DNA of 64,000 nt from Peristeroidobacter agariperforans (GCF_004138335.1 NZ_RYFW01000001.1:1364001-1428000); one strand, 5' to 3'. Shown: positions 1-8,594, counted from the first letter of the stretch. Numbers and translations: made by a program. The notes: a model not told the origin generated them from the sequence alone.

Positions 1-605
1 GCCTGGTGGCGCGAGCGGATGAACTCCTCGAAGTTGCCCGACGTATTGGTCAGCAAATAATCCTGGATCGCGGTTTCCTCCGGCACGCCCAGAGATCGCA
101 GCAGCACCGCGACCGCGATGCCCGTGCGATCCTTGCCTGCCGCGCAGTGGACGATCAACGGTACATCGCCATTCGCAATCGCGGAGAACATGCCGCCGAT
201 GCGCGGGCCCATCCACTCCGGAAGGGTGCGGTACAGCGCGATCATCGCATCAAACATTCCCGCCGCATTTTTCGGCCGATCCGCGGCCAGGCCACGAACC
301 GTCGGTGTCACGATGCCATCGTCCCAGGAGAGCGCATTGACGTTTGCGTGCGGCCAGCGTGTCGGCTCTCGCTCGCGTTCCTCTGCGCGTCGCAGATCGC
401 AAATCGCACGCACCTGGAGCCTGGTCAAAGGCGCGTGATCGTCCGCAGTGAAGTAGGTGAGCACGCCGGTGCGATACACCTTGCCCCAGCGCGTGTGGGA
501 GCCTTGCTGAGTGCGATAACCGCCGATGTCGCGAAAGTTACAGCCGCCTTGAAACGAGAGCACACGTTCGCGCTCGGCGCGAACGGCGGAAGCCGGTGAA
601 GTCAT
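1..605 (-). CDS. Tyrosine/dual-specificity protein phosphatase (partial, 3' end beyond window)
   Basis: The reading frame starts at the ATG at 605 and runs leftward off the window, so only about 200 N-terminal residues are seen. It carries the P-loop motif HCAAGKDRTG, the Cys-x5-Arg signature of the protein tyrosine phosphatase superfamily. The upstream N-terminal part (FRDIGGYRT, then YRTGVL) is typical of the Tyr_phosphatase3 family of bacterial tyrosine/lipid phosphatases. The Cys is the expected nucleophile and the Arg binds the phosphate. No signal peptide is visible, so it is probably cytoplasmic. The substrate is unknown. Family is confident; specificity cannot be judged. Confidence 0.85.
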   Translation of the reverse strand, partial: MTSPASAVRAERERVLSFQGGCNFRDIGGYRTQQGSHTRWGKVYRTGVLTYFTADDHAPLTRLQVRAICDLRRAEEREREPTRWPHANVNALSWDDGIVTPTVRGLAADRPKNAAGMFDAMIALYRTLPEWMGPRIGGMFSAIANGDVPLIVHCAAGKDRTGIAVAVLLRSLGVPEETAIQDYLLTNTSGNFEEFIRSRHQ

Positions 606-701
606 GGACACGCCTTACCAGGGAATCGAGTCGCAGTGTCGCACAGACACGGCCACGGTTCGACCTGTCGCCCGCGTTCTACCAGGGGAATTGGCTTCGA
701 C

Positions 702-1166
702 CTAGTGAGCGAAAGGCGACGGCGTGCCTGCCGGTTCAAGTAGATACGTGTCGGTGGCGTTCGCGCGCACGAAGCTCTGATCGCGTGTCTGATCCGGTGG
801 CAGGGGCGCAAATATGCGCCACGATTGAGCGGGATTCAGCAGGGCCCACACCGGCGCGGCGATCCCGGGCCATACGTCCGGCGTATCGGTCGGGCGGCGC
901 TCGCGCTCGCCCTCCACCTGCACCTCTTCGATGTCTTCACGAATGAACGTGGTCGCTAATATTCTATTGAGCTCTTCGGCGGTGTAGAGCTGCGTGATCA
1001 GCGGCGCACGCAGATCCAGCGGCTGGTGCGGGGGCGCTGTTTTCGCAGCGAAAACCGCCGTATTGGTCGCGGCGGGCGCCGGTTCTTCGGCCAGCCCATT
1101 GCCACTAAGCAATGCCCCGACGAGGATCATCGAGACCATCGAACCAGATCGATTGAATGTGATCAT
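702..1166 (-). CDS. Exported hypothetical protein with signal peptide
   Basis: A 154-residue protein not recognised from any family. The N-terminus has a basic start, a hydrophobic stretch (SMILVGALLSGNGLA, about residues 9-24) and a plausible signal peptidase site before AEEPAPA, so it is probably periplasmic. The remainder is proline- and alanine-rich with a central acidic segment (about residues 70-90) and no clear catalytic motif. An alternative start at residue 10 would give a shorter signal peptide. It stands alone on this strand between the phosphatase and the divergent CoA-transferase gene. Function unknown. Confidence 0.55.
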   Translation of the reverse strand: MITFNRSGSMVSMILVGALLSGNGLAEEPAPAATNTAVFAAKTAPPHQPLDLRAPLITQLYTAEELNRILATTFIREDIEEVQVEGERERRPTDTPDVWPGIAAPVWALLNPAQSWRIFAPLPPDQTRDQSFVRANATDTYLLEPAGTPSPFAH

Positions 1167-1273
1167 GGTGCGGCACCGACCAGCTCTGGTGATAGAAACG
1201 CCCTTGCTCCGCGGCCCTGGCTGCGATTAGTTTGCGCGGCCGAAGCCTAAGACCATGCAAGTCAAGAAGCAGT

Positions 1274-2536
1274 ATGACGCCTGAAAGTTCCAGCTCCAAT
1301 ACGTCGTCCTCTCACGTGCGCTCGGGCGCTTTATCACACATTCGCGTGCTCGATATGAGCCGCGTGCTCGCAGGGCCTTGGTGCGGGCAAATCCTTGCCG
1401 ACCTGGGCGCGGAAGTGATCAAGATCGAGCGGCCGGGCATCGGCGATGACACGCGCAGCTGGGGGCCTCCCTACTTGAAGGATCGCGACGGCAACGACAC
1501 TCGCGAATCCGCGTATTTCCTCGGCGCCAATCGCGGCAAGAAGTCGCTGACGCTCGACATCTCCAAGCCCGAAGGTCAGCAGGTGGCCCGCAGGCTCGCG
1601 GCGCGCGTCGATGTGTTGATCGAGAACTACAAGGCCGGCGATCTCACGCGTTATAACCTCGGCTACGAGCAATTGAAGGCGATCAATCCGGGTCTCATTT
1701 ATTGTTCGATCACCGGTTTCGGCCAGACCGGGCCGATGCGTCAGGTGGCCGGCTACGATTTCATCATCCAGGCCATGGGCGGCCTGATGAGCATCACGGG
1801 CGAGAAAGACGATCTGCCGGGCGGCGGCCCGCAAAAGGTTGGCGTCGCGGTCGCGGATATCACGACCGGCATGTACTCGACCGTGGCCATCCTCGCCGCG
1901 ATCGTGCACCGGTCGCTGACCGGACAAGGTCAGTACATCGACATGGCGTTGCTCGATTCGCAGGTCGCGATGATCGCCAACATGAACATGAATTATCTGG
2001 TCGGCGGCAAAGCGCCGAAGCGGATGGGCAACGCACACGCCAACATCGTGCCGTATCAGGTGTTCGATGCGTCCGACGGTCAGTTCGTCGTGGCCGTGGG
2101 GAATGACGGACAGTTTGCGAAGTTCTGCGAGGCCGCCGGTCAGGCGTTCCATCGGGATCCACGCTTCCTGCGCAATGACGATCGGGTGCGCAATCGCGAC
2201 GTGTTGATTCCGTTATTGGCGGCGGTATTGAAGCAACGGACGGTGTCGGCGTGGATCGCGCTGTTCGAGCCCCTGGGCATTCCGGTGGGCGGCATCAACA
2301 ACCTGGCGCAGGTGTTCGATCACGCGCAGGTGCGCAGTCGTGGGATGCGGATCGATCTGCCGCATCCGCAGGCGGGCACGGTGCCCATGGTCGCGAACCC
2401 GATCAAAATGTCGGAGACACCGCTGAGCTATCAGTCAGCACCGCCCTTGCTCGGACAGCACACGCGCGAGGTGCTGGAGGACGCCGGGTTGACCGCGGCT
2501 GAGATCGAACAGCTGCAGGCGTCCGGCATTGTCTAA
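1274..2536 (+). CDS. CaiB/BaiF family CoA-transferase
   Basis: This 420-residue class III CoA-transferase would move CoA between acyl-CoA and a free acid through an aspartyl-CoA thioester. The family N-terminus is present (RVLDMSRVLAGPWCGQILADLG, then GAEVIKIE), followed by YCSITGFGQTGP and GYDFIIQAMGGLMS. The catalytic Asp is expected in VADITTG. Length fits a single-domain family member. I chose the ATG at 1274 because the 14 codons upstream are low complexity and the conserved domain begins soon after. The acyl substrate cannot be told from sequence. No operon partner follows; a group of stem-loops lies downstream. Confidence 0.9.
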   Translation: MTPESSSSNTSSSHVRSGALSHIRVLDMSRVLAGPWCGQILADLGAEVIKIERPGIGDDTRSWGPPYLKDRDGNDTRESAYFLGANRGKKSLTLDISKPEGQQVARRLAARVDVLIENYKAGDLTRYNLGYEQLKAINPGLIYCSITGFGQTGPMRQVAGYDFIIQAMGGLMSITGEKDDLPGGGPQKVGVAVADITTGMYSTVAILAAIVHRSLTGQGQYIDMALLDSQVAMIANMNMNYLVGGKAPKRMGNAHANIVPYQVFDASDGQFVVAVGNDGQFAKFCEAAGQAFHRDPRFLRNDDRVRNRDVLIPLLAAVLKQRTVSAWIALFEPLGIPVGGINNLAQVFDHAQVRSRGMRIDLPHPQAGTVPMVANPIKMSETPLSYQSAPPLLGQHTREVLEDAGLTAAEIEQLQASGIV

Positions 2537-2574
2537 GGTCATCGCAAGCAGCCGTCCCTGGAGCCTTAGCCAGC

Positions 2575-2592
2575 CGGTACATCCGTGTACCG
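2575..2592. repeat. Dispersed palindrome, copy 1 (GGTACAT-CC-RTGTACC type)
   Basis: CGGTACATCCGTGTACCG is an 18-nt near-perfect palindrome with an 8-nt arm and a 2-nt loop; one pair is a G-T wobble. A sister copy, inverted and fully paired, lies at 44945-44962. Both are intergenic, about 40 kb apart, which suggests a dispersed REP-like element rather than a gene-specific site. Confidence 0.5.
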
Positions 2593-2604
2593 TCGTTCGC
2601 GCGG

Positions 2605-2631
2605 TTTGAAGCGACGTTAAGTCGCTTCAAA
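2605..2631. other. Perfect 11-bp stem-loop downstream of the CoA-transferase gene
   Basis: The arms at 2605-2615 and 2621-2631 (TTTGAAGCGAC and its exact complement) flank the 5-nt loop GTTAA. There is no U-tract on the plus side, so it may stabilise the 3' end of the CoA-transferase mRNA or form part of a bidirectional terminator with the neighbouring hairpin. Confidence 0.5.
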
Positions 2632-2676
2632 AGAAGCTCCCGCCCTCACCCCACCCGCAGTGGGCGCGGGCGGGAG
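2627..2676 (-). terminator. Probable intrinsic terminator of the TonB-domain gene
   Basis: On the minus strand the arms CTCCCGCCC (2668-2676, read in reverse) and GGGCGGGAG (2637-2645) form a perfect 9-bp GC stem, followed by the pyrimidine-rich tract CTTCTTTT. It begins 12 bp after the stop codon of the TonB-domain gene. Confidence 0.55.
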
Positions 2677-2688
2677 ACAAGGGGTGCT

Positions 2689-3039
2689 TTACTGATACTC
2701 CTCGTTGCGATATTCCACTGCGACCTGATGAGTCGCCGGGAACGTGTGGGAGCAATGGGAGACATCGAATTGCCACTTCTCGAGCACGCTGCGCTTGGCG
2801 GCGAGGTCGAGCAGCAGGTGACCGCTCGAGCGCTCCACGTCGGCGCCGGTGGCGCGTCCGTTCGCGTCGAGGGTTACATTGATCAGCACCGTTCCCTTTT
2901 GGCCCCGCAATTGCGAGCGCTCGGGAAAGTCGGTGTCGCTTTGGACCACTCGCATGCCGCACGAAGCGGAGATCGCAGTGGTGAGGGGAATCGCAGTCGT
3001 CGCGGCCAGGATCGCGAGGCCAGTGGTGAGCATGTTCAT
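2689..3039 (-). CDS. Small energy-transducer TonB C-terminal domain protein
   Basis: A 116-residue protein with an N-terminal hydrophobic segment (about residues 4-24, signal peptide or anchor) followed by a compact TonB C-terminal-like domain (GTVLINVTLDANGRATGADVERSSG, then LDLAAKRSVLEKWQF). The usual proline-rich spacer and ExbBD partners are absent, so it resembles the stand-alone TonB_C proteins common in this group rather than a true energy transducer. The ATG at 3039 was chosen because GGAGA lies just upstream and the signal-like segment follows directly. It is divergent from the tetR gene and shares the 3181-3225 operator region, which suggests control by that regulator. Confidence 0.75.
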   Translation of the reverse strand: MNMLTTGLAILAATTAIPLTTAISASCGMRVVQSDTDFPERSQLRGQKGTVLINVTLDANGRATGADVERSSGHLLLDLAAKRSVLEKWQFDVSHCSHTFPATHQVAVEYRNEEYQ

Positions 3040-3180
3040 TGCCGTCTCCGGAACAGTAATCGGACGCCGTCGCAAAGCCCCTCCCCGCTGGCCACGCGGG
3101 GTAGGGCAGTTCTGACAGGCGGCATGTCGCATAGAGAGCTTCGATTGCACTGGCCGGGTGCCCGAGGCTACTGTACGAGA

Positions 3181-3225
3181 CGCTACAGACCTGTCTGTTT
3201 GCATGCTACGTACAGGTCTGTAGCG
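3181..3225. promoter_or_regulatory. Paired palindromes, probable TetR operator region
   Basis: Between the divergent TonB-domain and tetR genes, the 14-bp arms at 3181-3194 and 3212-3225 are exact inverted repeats (CGCTACAGACCTGT). Each arm also sits inside its own short palindrome: ACAGACCTGTCTGT (3185-3198) and TACAGGTCTGTA (3211-3222). Twofold-symmetric ACAGAC/GTCTGT sites next to a tetR gene are typical of autoregulatory TetR operators. Binding is inferred. Confidence 0.65.
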
Positions 3226-3249
3226 CTGTCAAGCTGATTGAGGAGGCCC

Positions 3250-3867
3250 ATGAGTCCAAGTGCAAAACCGCGCGCCGGTAGCGAAGGGGCGGCCGCGCCC
3301 ACGGAAAGCGTCCGGGACCGGATTCTGAACACGGCCCGGGACCTGTTTTACAAGGAAGGGGCTCGCGCCGTCGGCGTGGACACCGTCGTTGCGCGCTCAG
3401 GCGTGGCCAAGACCAGCCTCTATCGCTGGTTCCCATCCAAGGACGCGCTGATCGTCGCGGTGCTGGAGCAGGAGCAAAAAGACCGCTGGGCGGGCTGGGA
3501 CAAGACGGCTGCGCAGAGCGACCCGGAGCCACGCGCCCGCCTGCGTGCGCACCTCAACGGCATTGTCCGCTTCGTGAGCAGCTCACATTTTCGTGGCTGC
3601 CCCTTCATGAATATCACGGTGGAGTTCGCCGACCCTCAGCATCCGGCGCGCGTGCTCGCGACCGAGGAGATGCAGGAGCTGCGTCGGCGCCTGCGTGGGC
3701 TGGTCGACAACATCGAAGGGGTGCGCAACCCCGAGGAGCTCACCGAACAGTTGCTGTTGCTCGTCGATGGCGCGTTCTCGTCGGCCCAAGCTTTGGGCAA
3801 GAGCGGACCTCAGCATTTCCTGGTGGCCACGGCCGACGCGCTGGTCGACGCGCAGCTCAGGAAATAG
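3250..3867 (+). CDS. TetR/AcrR family transcriptional regulator
   Basis: A 205-residue regulator. The N-terminal helix-turn-helix (about residues 20-65) is well conserved: RILNTARDLFYKEGARAVGVDTVVARSGV, then KTSLYRWFPSKDALI. The C-terminal ligand domain contains GCPFMNITVEFADP, seen in one TetR subgroup. The ATG at 3250 is preceded at ideal distance by AGGAGG (3241-3246), which decides the start against the upstream TTG. The gene is divergent from the TonB-domain gene across two palindromes and faces the MFS transporter gene tail to tail with 3 bp between. Probably a repressor of itself and the TonB-domain gene; the ligand is unknown. Confidence 0.9.
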   Translation: MSPSAKPRAGSEGAAAPTESVRDRILNTARDLFYKEGARAVGVDTVVARSGVAKTSLYRWFPSKDALIVAVLEQEQKDRWAGWDKTAAQSDPEPRARLRAHLNGIVRFVSSSHFRGCPFMNITVEFADPQHPARVLATEEMQELRRRLRGLVDNIEGVRNPEELTEQLLLLVDGAFSSAQALGKSGPQHFLVATADALVDAQLRK

Positions 3868-3870
3868 CGA

Positions 3871-5535
3871 TCACACGGCTTCGTTGCCGTGGGTTTCTCT
3901 GAGAAAGAATGTGCCGACGATCAGAGTCATCGCGCAGACGATGACCGGGTACCACAGCCCGGAATAGATATTGCCGGTGTACGCGATCATGGCGAAGGCG
4001 ATGCTCGGCAGGAACCCGCCGAACCAGCCGTTGCCGAGGTGATAAGGCAGCGACATGGACGTGTAGCGGATGCGAGCGGGGAACAGCTCGACCAGCCATG
4101 CGGCGATCGGGCCGTAGGTCACCACGCCCAGCACCGAAAGAATGAACAACAGCAGGAACACCTTGCCGTAGTCGATGCGGTCCGGATCGGCGCTGGTTGG
4201 ATAGCCGGCGTCCTTCAAGAGCGCAGACAGCTGTTGTTTGAAGGCCGCGGTGCGCGACGCGAATTCTGCGGCCGGCAGCGTCGAGCCGTCGAATGCGACG
4301 AGCGATTGCTCGCCCACTTTCACGATGGCGACCATTCCTACCGGCGCGGCTTCGTTCGAATAAGGAACCCGGGCGTTGGCCAGAGCCGTCTTCGCGACGT
4401 CGCATGAACTGGTGAAGCGTGCGCCGCCGATCGGATCGAACTGCAGGCTGCACTCGGCCGGGTCCGCCATCACGACGATCGGATGGCTCGCCTGAGCCGT
4501 CGCGATCGCGGGATTGGCGTAGTCGGTGAGACCTTTGAAGATAGGAAACATTGCCACGGCCGCGACCAAGCAGCCGAGCATCACCTGCGGCTTGCGGCCG
4601 ATCTTGTCGGCCACCTTGCCGCTGAGCAGATAGAACGGTGTCGCTGCCGTCAGCGCGGCTGCTACTAGAAGATTCGACGTCGCAGGATCGACCTTGAGCG
4701 TCTGCGTGAGAAACAAATTCATGTAGACCAGCGCGACATAGCCGACGACTGCCTGCCCGGCCATTGCACCCAGCAGCGCCAGCAGCACCAGCTTCAGATT
4801 GCTCCACTGGCCGATCGATTCACGCACCGGTTGCTTGGACAGCTTGCCGGTATCGCGCATTTCCTTGAATACCGGCGACTCTTCCAGCTGCACGCGGATG
4901 TAGACCGAGATGCACAACAGGATGATCGAGAGCAGGAAGGGGATGCGCCAGCCCCACACTTCGAACTCCGGGCCCATCAGCCAGCGACAGCCGAGAATTA
5001 CGATCAGCGACAGGATCATGCCCGCTGTCGCAGTGATCTGAATCCAGCTCGTGTAGTACGCGCGTCGGCCCGGCGGCGCGTGCTCGGCGATGTAAGTCGC
5101 CGCGCCACCGTACTCACCGCCGACCGCCAGGCCTTGTAACAATCGCAAGGTCACCAGGATGATTGGGGCGGCGATGCCTATGGTTTCATAGGAGGGCAGT
5201 ACGCCCACCAGCGCCGTCGCCAAGCCCATCAGCACGATGGTGATCAGGAATGTTTTCTTGCGGCCGGACAGATCGCCGAGCCTGCCGAAGATCACCGCTC
5301 CAAAGGGCCGGACCGCGAAGCCCGCGGCGAATGCGAGCAGCGCGAAAATGAATCCGGTGGTCTCGTTGACGCCAGAGAAGAATTGTTTGCTGATCACGGC
5401 CGCGAGCGAGCCGTACAAGTAGAAGTCGTACCATTCGAACATCGTGCCCAGCGATGAAGCGACGATGACGCGACGGTGCGTGCGATCGATCCCTGTCGCC
5501 GGCGCGGCGACGGTCTCCCCCGAGACTGCGACCAT
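3871..5535 (-). CDS. MFS transporter, metabolite:H+ symporter (MHS/ProP-like) type, with a periplasmic insertion
   Basis: A 554-residue inner-membrane transporter of the MHS branch of the major facilitator superfamily (relatives move organic acids, proline/betaine or shikimate with protons). The N-terminal SSLGTMFEWYDFYLYG, the loop 2-3 motif GRLGDLSGRKK, RLLQGLAVGGEYGGA and the second GKVADKIGRKP are all visible. It is about 120 residues longer than usual: residues ~336-456 form a hydrophilic insertion after the ninth helix, which should face the periplasm, and it has two cysteines (C362, C378). The ATG at 5535 precedes MVAVSGE and fits family starts. The substrate is unknown. It is convergent with tetR, so regulation by that protein is unlikely. 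Confidence 0.85.
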   Translation of the reverse strand: MVAVSGETVAAPATGIDRTHRRVIVASSLGTMFEWYDFYLYGSLAAVISKQFFSGVNETTGFIFALLAFAAGFAVRPFGAVIFGRLGDLSGRKKTFLITIVLMGLATALVGVLPSYETIGIAAPIILVTLRLLQGLAVGGEYGGAATYIAEHAPPGRRAYYTSWIQITATAGMILSLIVILGCRWLMGPEFEVWGWRIPFLLSIILLCISVYIRVQLEESPVFKEMRDTGKLSKQPVRESIGQWSNLKLVLLALLGAMAGQAVVGYVALVYMNLFLTQTLKVDPATSNLLVAAALTAATPFYLLSGKVADKIGRKPQVMLGCLVAAVAMFPIFKGLTDYANPAIATAQASHPIVVMADPAECSLQFDPIGGARFTSSCDVAKTALANARVPYSNEAAPVGMVAIVKVGEQSLVAFDGSTLPAAEFASRTAAFKQQLSALLKDAGYPTSADPDRIDYGKVFLLLFILSVLGVVTYGPIAAWLVELFPARIRYTSMSLPYHLGNGWFGGFLPSIAFAMIAYTGNIYSGLWYPVIVCAMTLIVGTFFLRETHGNEAV

Positions 5536-5730
5536 TGATGTGCCCGCTGTTGGCGCCCGCCAAGCATGGGCGTGGCGCACAGTACAGCACAAAGATTTGC
5601 GCCCGGTGCGAGCCTGACGGATCTCTACAAACGCTTCCGCTGTGCGGACGCGGAGCACACAAATCCGACCCCTGGCCCCTCCCGTGCACGCAAAGGGGGA
5701 AACAGGATCGCATTTATCCGATCGTGGTTA

Positions 5731-7650
5731 TCAGCTACCCGCAGACATTTCGGCCTCGAGTTTCTCGCTGGCGGCGAGCCACTCGGTTTCGACGTTCGCG
5801 ATGTCGCGCTTCAGCTGCGTCTGCTTTTGCAGCAGTTCCTGCAGCTTTTGCTTCGAGCTCGGGTTGTAGATGTCGGGTTCGGCGAGCGCGGTCTCGACGC
5901 TCGTTCGTTCCTGCTCCAGTTTCGCGAGCTGTTTTTCCAAGCGCGCAATATCGGCCTTGATCGGGCTGAGGCGATTGCGGCGCTCGGCTTCTTCGCGCTT
6001 GCGTTGTTTCTTTTGTTCGGCGCTGAGCGCGGCGGCCGTGGTCTCTTCTTCAGCGCTGGTTTCCGCGGCTTCGCGCGTTTGGAACCATTTCGCGTAGTCG
6101 TCCAGGTCGCCATCGAAGGGCTGCGCGCGTCCTTGGTCGACCAGAATCAGCTCGTCGGCGACGGCGCGCAACAGGTGGCGATCGTGCGAAACGAGCACGA
6201 CCGCGGCTTCATAGTCTTGCAGCGCCATCGCGAGCGCCTGGCGCATCTCGAGGTCGAGATGATTGGTGGGCTCGTCGAGCAGCAACAGATTCGGTCGCAA
6301 GTAACTGGTCAGCGCCAGCACCAGGCGTGCCTTCTCGCCGCCGGAAAATGGACCGACCGGCTCGAAGACGCGATCGCCGCTGAAGCCGAAACTGCCCAGG
6401 AAGCCGCGCAATTCCTGTTCAGTCGCTTTCGCCGCGGCTTCGCCACCCAGGCGTTTCAAGTGGCCGAGCGGAGAGTCGTCCACACTCAGCTGTTCGAGCT
6501 GGTGCTGGGCGAAGTAGCCGATCTTCAGATCGCGCGCTTCGGTGCGCTTGCCATCGAATGCGGTGAGCTCGCCGGCGAGCAGTTTCATCATCGTCGACTT
6601 GCCGGCGCCGTTGCGGCCGAGCAGCGCGATGCGGCTGCCGGGCGCGATGGTCATGTTGACGTTTTCCAGCACGACCCGTTCGCCGTAGCCGACCGATTGT
6701 TTCTCCAGCGCGAGCAGCGGCCGGGGCAACTTCTGCGGCGCCAGGAAAGTGAACTCGAACTGTGAGTCGACGTGCGCCGGCGCGATCTTCTCCATGCGCT
6801 CGAGCGCTTTGACACGGCTCTGTGCTTGCTTGGCCTTGCTCGCTTTCGCTTTGAAGCGTTCGATGAAGCTCGTCATGTGCTTGATCTCGCGCTGCTGCCG
6901 CTCGTACATGGACTGCTGTTGCGCGAGCTGCGAAGCGCGCTGCTCTTCGAACGCGGAGTAGTTGCCGGTGTAGATTTTCGCCGCGCCGTTTTCGATGTGC
7001 ACGATGCGACCGACCGTGCGATCGAGGAACTCACGATCGTGCGCGATCATCAGCAGTGTGCCTTGGTAATTGCGCAGCCACTGCTCCAGCCAGATCACCG
7101 CGTCGAGGTCGAGGTGGTTGGTGGGCTCGTCGAGCAACAACAGATCGGATCGGCACATCAGCGCTTGCGCGACATTGAGCCTCACTCGCCAGCCGCCGGA
7201 GAAGGCGCTCACCGAACGTGTCTCATCGGCAGCTGAGAAGCCCAGGCCGTGCATCAACTTGCCCGCGCGGCTGCGTGCGTCGTAGCCGCCGAGCGCGGCG
7301 TAGCGGGCATGCAGTTCGCCCAACTTGGCGCCGGCGTTGCTCGCTTCAGCTCGTTCGATCGCCGCTTCGGTCTCGCGCAGTTCCTCGTCGCCATCCATCA
7401 CGAACTCGATCGCGGGCCTGTCGGTCGCCTCCAGCTCCTGCGCCACGTGCGCGACGATCAACTGCGACGGGTACTCGACACTGCCCGCATCCGGTTGCAG
7501 CTCGCCCAGCACCAACGCCAGCAAGCTGGATTTGCCGCACCCATTGGCCCCCACGATGCCCACCTTCTCCCCGCGATACACGGTGAAGGACGCATCCGAA
7601 ATCAACAGGCGCGGACCGCGCCGGAGGGCGAGGGAGGAGAAGGAGAGCAC
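5731..7650 (-). CDS. ABC-F family ATPase, YheS-like
   Basis: A 639-residue soluble protein with two ABC ATPase domains and no membrane segment, the layout of ABC-F translation factors that act at the ribosomal E-site. Domain 1 has Walker A GANGCGKSS (about residue 35), signature FSGGWRVRL and Walker B LLLLDEPTNHLDL. Domain 2 has GRNGAGKST, FSGGEKARL and a second LLLLDEPTNHLDL. The linker KHMTSFIERFKAKASKAKQAQSRVK is typical, and the C-terminus (about 540-635) is a charged coiled coil. Overall length and the linker match YheS better than Uup or EttA. It stands alone; the exact role of YheS-type proteins is not well established. Confidence 0.9.
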   Translation of the reverse strand: MLSFSSLALRRGPRLLISDASFTVYRGEKVGIVGANGCGKSSLLALVLGELQPDAGSVEYPSQLIVAHVAQELEATDRPAIEFVMDGDEELRETEAAIERAEASNAGAKLGELHARYAALGGYDARSRAGKLMHGLGFSAADETRSVSAFSGGWRVRLNVAQALMCRSDLLLLDEPTNHLDLDAVIWLEQWLRNYQGTLLMIAHDREFLDRTVGRIVHIENGAAKIYTGNYSAFEEQRASQLAQQQSMYERQQREIKHMTSFIERFKAKASKAKQAQSRVKALERMEKIAPAHVDSQFEFTFLAPQKLPRPLLALEKQSVGYGERVVLENVNMTIAPGSRIALLGRNGAGKSTMMKLLAGELTAFDGKRTEARDLKIGYFAQHQLEQLSVDDSPLGHLKRLGGEAAAKATEQELRGFLGSFGFSGDRVFEPVGPFSGGEKARLVLALTSYLRPNLLLLDEPTNHLDLEMRQALAMALQDYEAAVVLVSHDRHLLRAVADELILVDQGRAQPFDGDLDDYAKWFQTREAAETSAEEETTAAALSAEQKKQRKREEAERRNRLSPIKADIARLEKQLAKLEQERTSVETALAEPDIYNPSSKQKLQELLQKQTQLKRDIANVETEWLAASEKLEAEMSAGS

Positions 7651-7701
7651 GGCGGTTCTGCTGGGCTGGTCAGGTAAGCGGGCGGAAATTGCGCGCGAAT
7701 C

Positions 7702-7938
7702 CTAACTGGTTCGTCGGGTTCTGGCTAACGCGAGCGCCTTACCTGGGTACAGGAATCGGACCACTACATAGCCCATGCCCACGATCTGCAGAAAGTTCTC
7801 GACGGTGATGAGTGGGATCAGCCACTGATACTCGAGGAAGTTCAGCCCGCCGAGACCGATGGCGAGCGTGAGTGCGATATGAAAGATGAGAAAGCAGGAA
7901 ATCCAGGCGATTACCGCGCAGGACCACTGTTGCCTCAA
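7702..7938 (-). CDS. Small predicted membrane protein
   Basis: A 78-residue protein with two or three hydrophobic segments: residues ~8-28 (VIAWISCFLIFHIALTLAIG) and ~37-62. No known family recognised. It lies 29 bp downstream of the ImmA-like gene on the same strand and may be co-transcribed with it. The start at 7938 has only a weak ribosome site. Existence is moderately supported by the hydrophobic pattern; function unknown. Confidence 0.5.
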   Translation of the reverse strand: MRQQWSCAVIAWISCFLIFHIALTLAIGLGGLNFLEYQWLIPLITVENFLQIVGMGYVVVRFLYPGKALALARTRRTS

Positions 7939-7967
7939 CCTGAAGAACGCCTTTCTGCCATCGAGTT

Positions 7968-8594
7968 CTACGCGTTCCCGATCAGCCGCACACGTCCGAT
8001 TTGAGATCGGGATCGACTTCTTCCTGTCCCCCGATGTCCGCCTTGAGCGCGGACGTGCCAGGCGCCGAACTCACGCCTGAGCCGATTCCGAATGACGGGC
8101 ATCGAGACGACAAACAAGCGCGACAGCTCTTCGATCGAAGCAACGTGCCGGTATTCGTCGAGCATGTCCCTGGGCACGAGGAGGTGAGCCGCGAAGGCAT
8201 TCGCCGCCTGCTCTTTTTCGTCAATGATCATGAGGCTTGGATCTCGAAGCATGACGCGGTAGTCGTTACTGGCGGCCCATTCCCGATGCAGCAGCCTGTG
8301 TCCCAGTTCATGTGCGATGGTGAACGTCTGTCGCTTGGGGTATTCGCCCTTCGCGATGTAGATGGCATCGTCCTGAGCATCATAGAAGCCCGAAACATTG
8401 GGATGTCTGGGCATGCTCACGAACGAGACTTTCACGCCGAGCTCGCGTGCGATAGTCACTGGATTGACCGGCGGTGCGGAGAAGCCGAACTCATCCAAGA
8501 TCCTGTTGGCTTCACCAATGGCTCCAGCGAAATCCGCCGTGGCGGGCTTTCGTTGCAGGGGAACGACCATGCCAGTGCCTTGAGGTGTAGTCAT
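7968..8594 (-). CDS. ImmA/IrrE family metallo-endopeptidase (possibly frameshifted at the 3' end)
   Basis: A 208-residue putative zinc peptidase of the COG2856 (ImmA/IrrE) family, whose members cleave repressors or act as toxins. The zinc motif HELGH is at residues 95-99, followed by LLHREWAASND and the conserved EKEQAANAFAAHLLVPRDML. Such genes normally sit beside a helix-turn-helix (XRE/ImmR) gene; none is visible on either side. The last ~30 residues are Arg/Ser-rich (GHRGTGRSRSRSQIGR) and look out of frame, whereas the neighbouring frame reads ALKADIGGQEEVDPDLKSD and stops at about 7982. A one-base change near 8065 is therefore possible. Confidence 0.8.
   Translation of the reverse strand: MTTPQGTGMVVPLQRKPATADFAGAIGEANRILDEFGFSAPPVNPVTIARELGVKVSFVSMPRHPNVSGFYDAQDDAIYIAKGEYPKRQTFTIAHELGHRLLHREWAASNDYRVMLRDPSLMIIDEKEQAANAFAAHLLVPRDMLDEYRHVASIEELSRLFVVSMPVIRNRLRREFGAWHVRAQGGHRGTGRSRSRSQIGRVRLIGNA

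Noticed and set aside
5566-6765. A 399-codon plus-strand frame opposite the ABC-F gene.
   Set aside because: Shadow frame; the minus strand holds two complete ABC ATPase domains.
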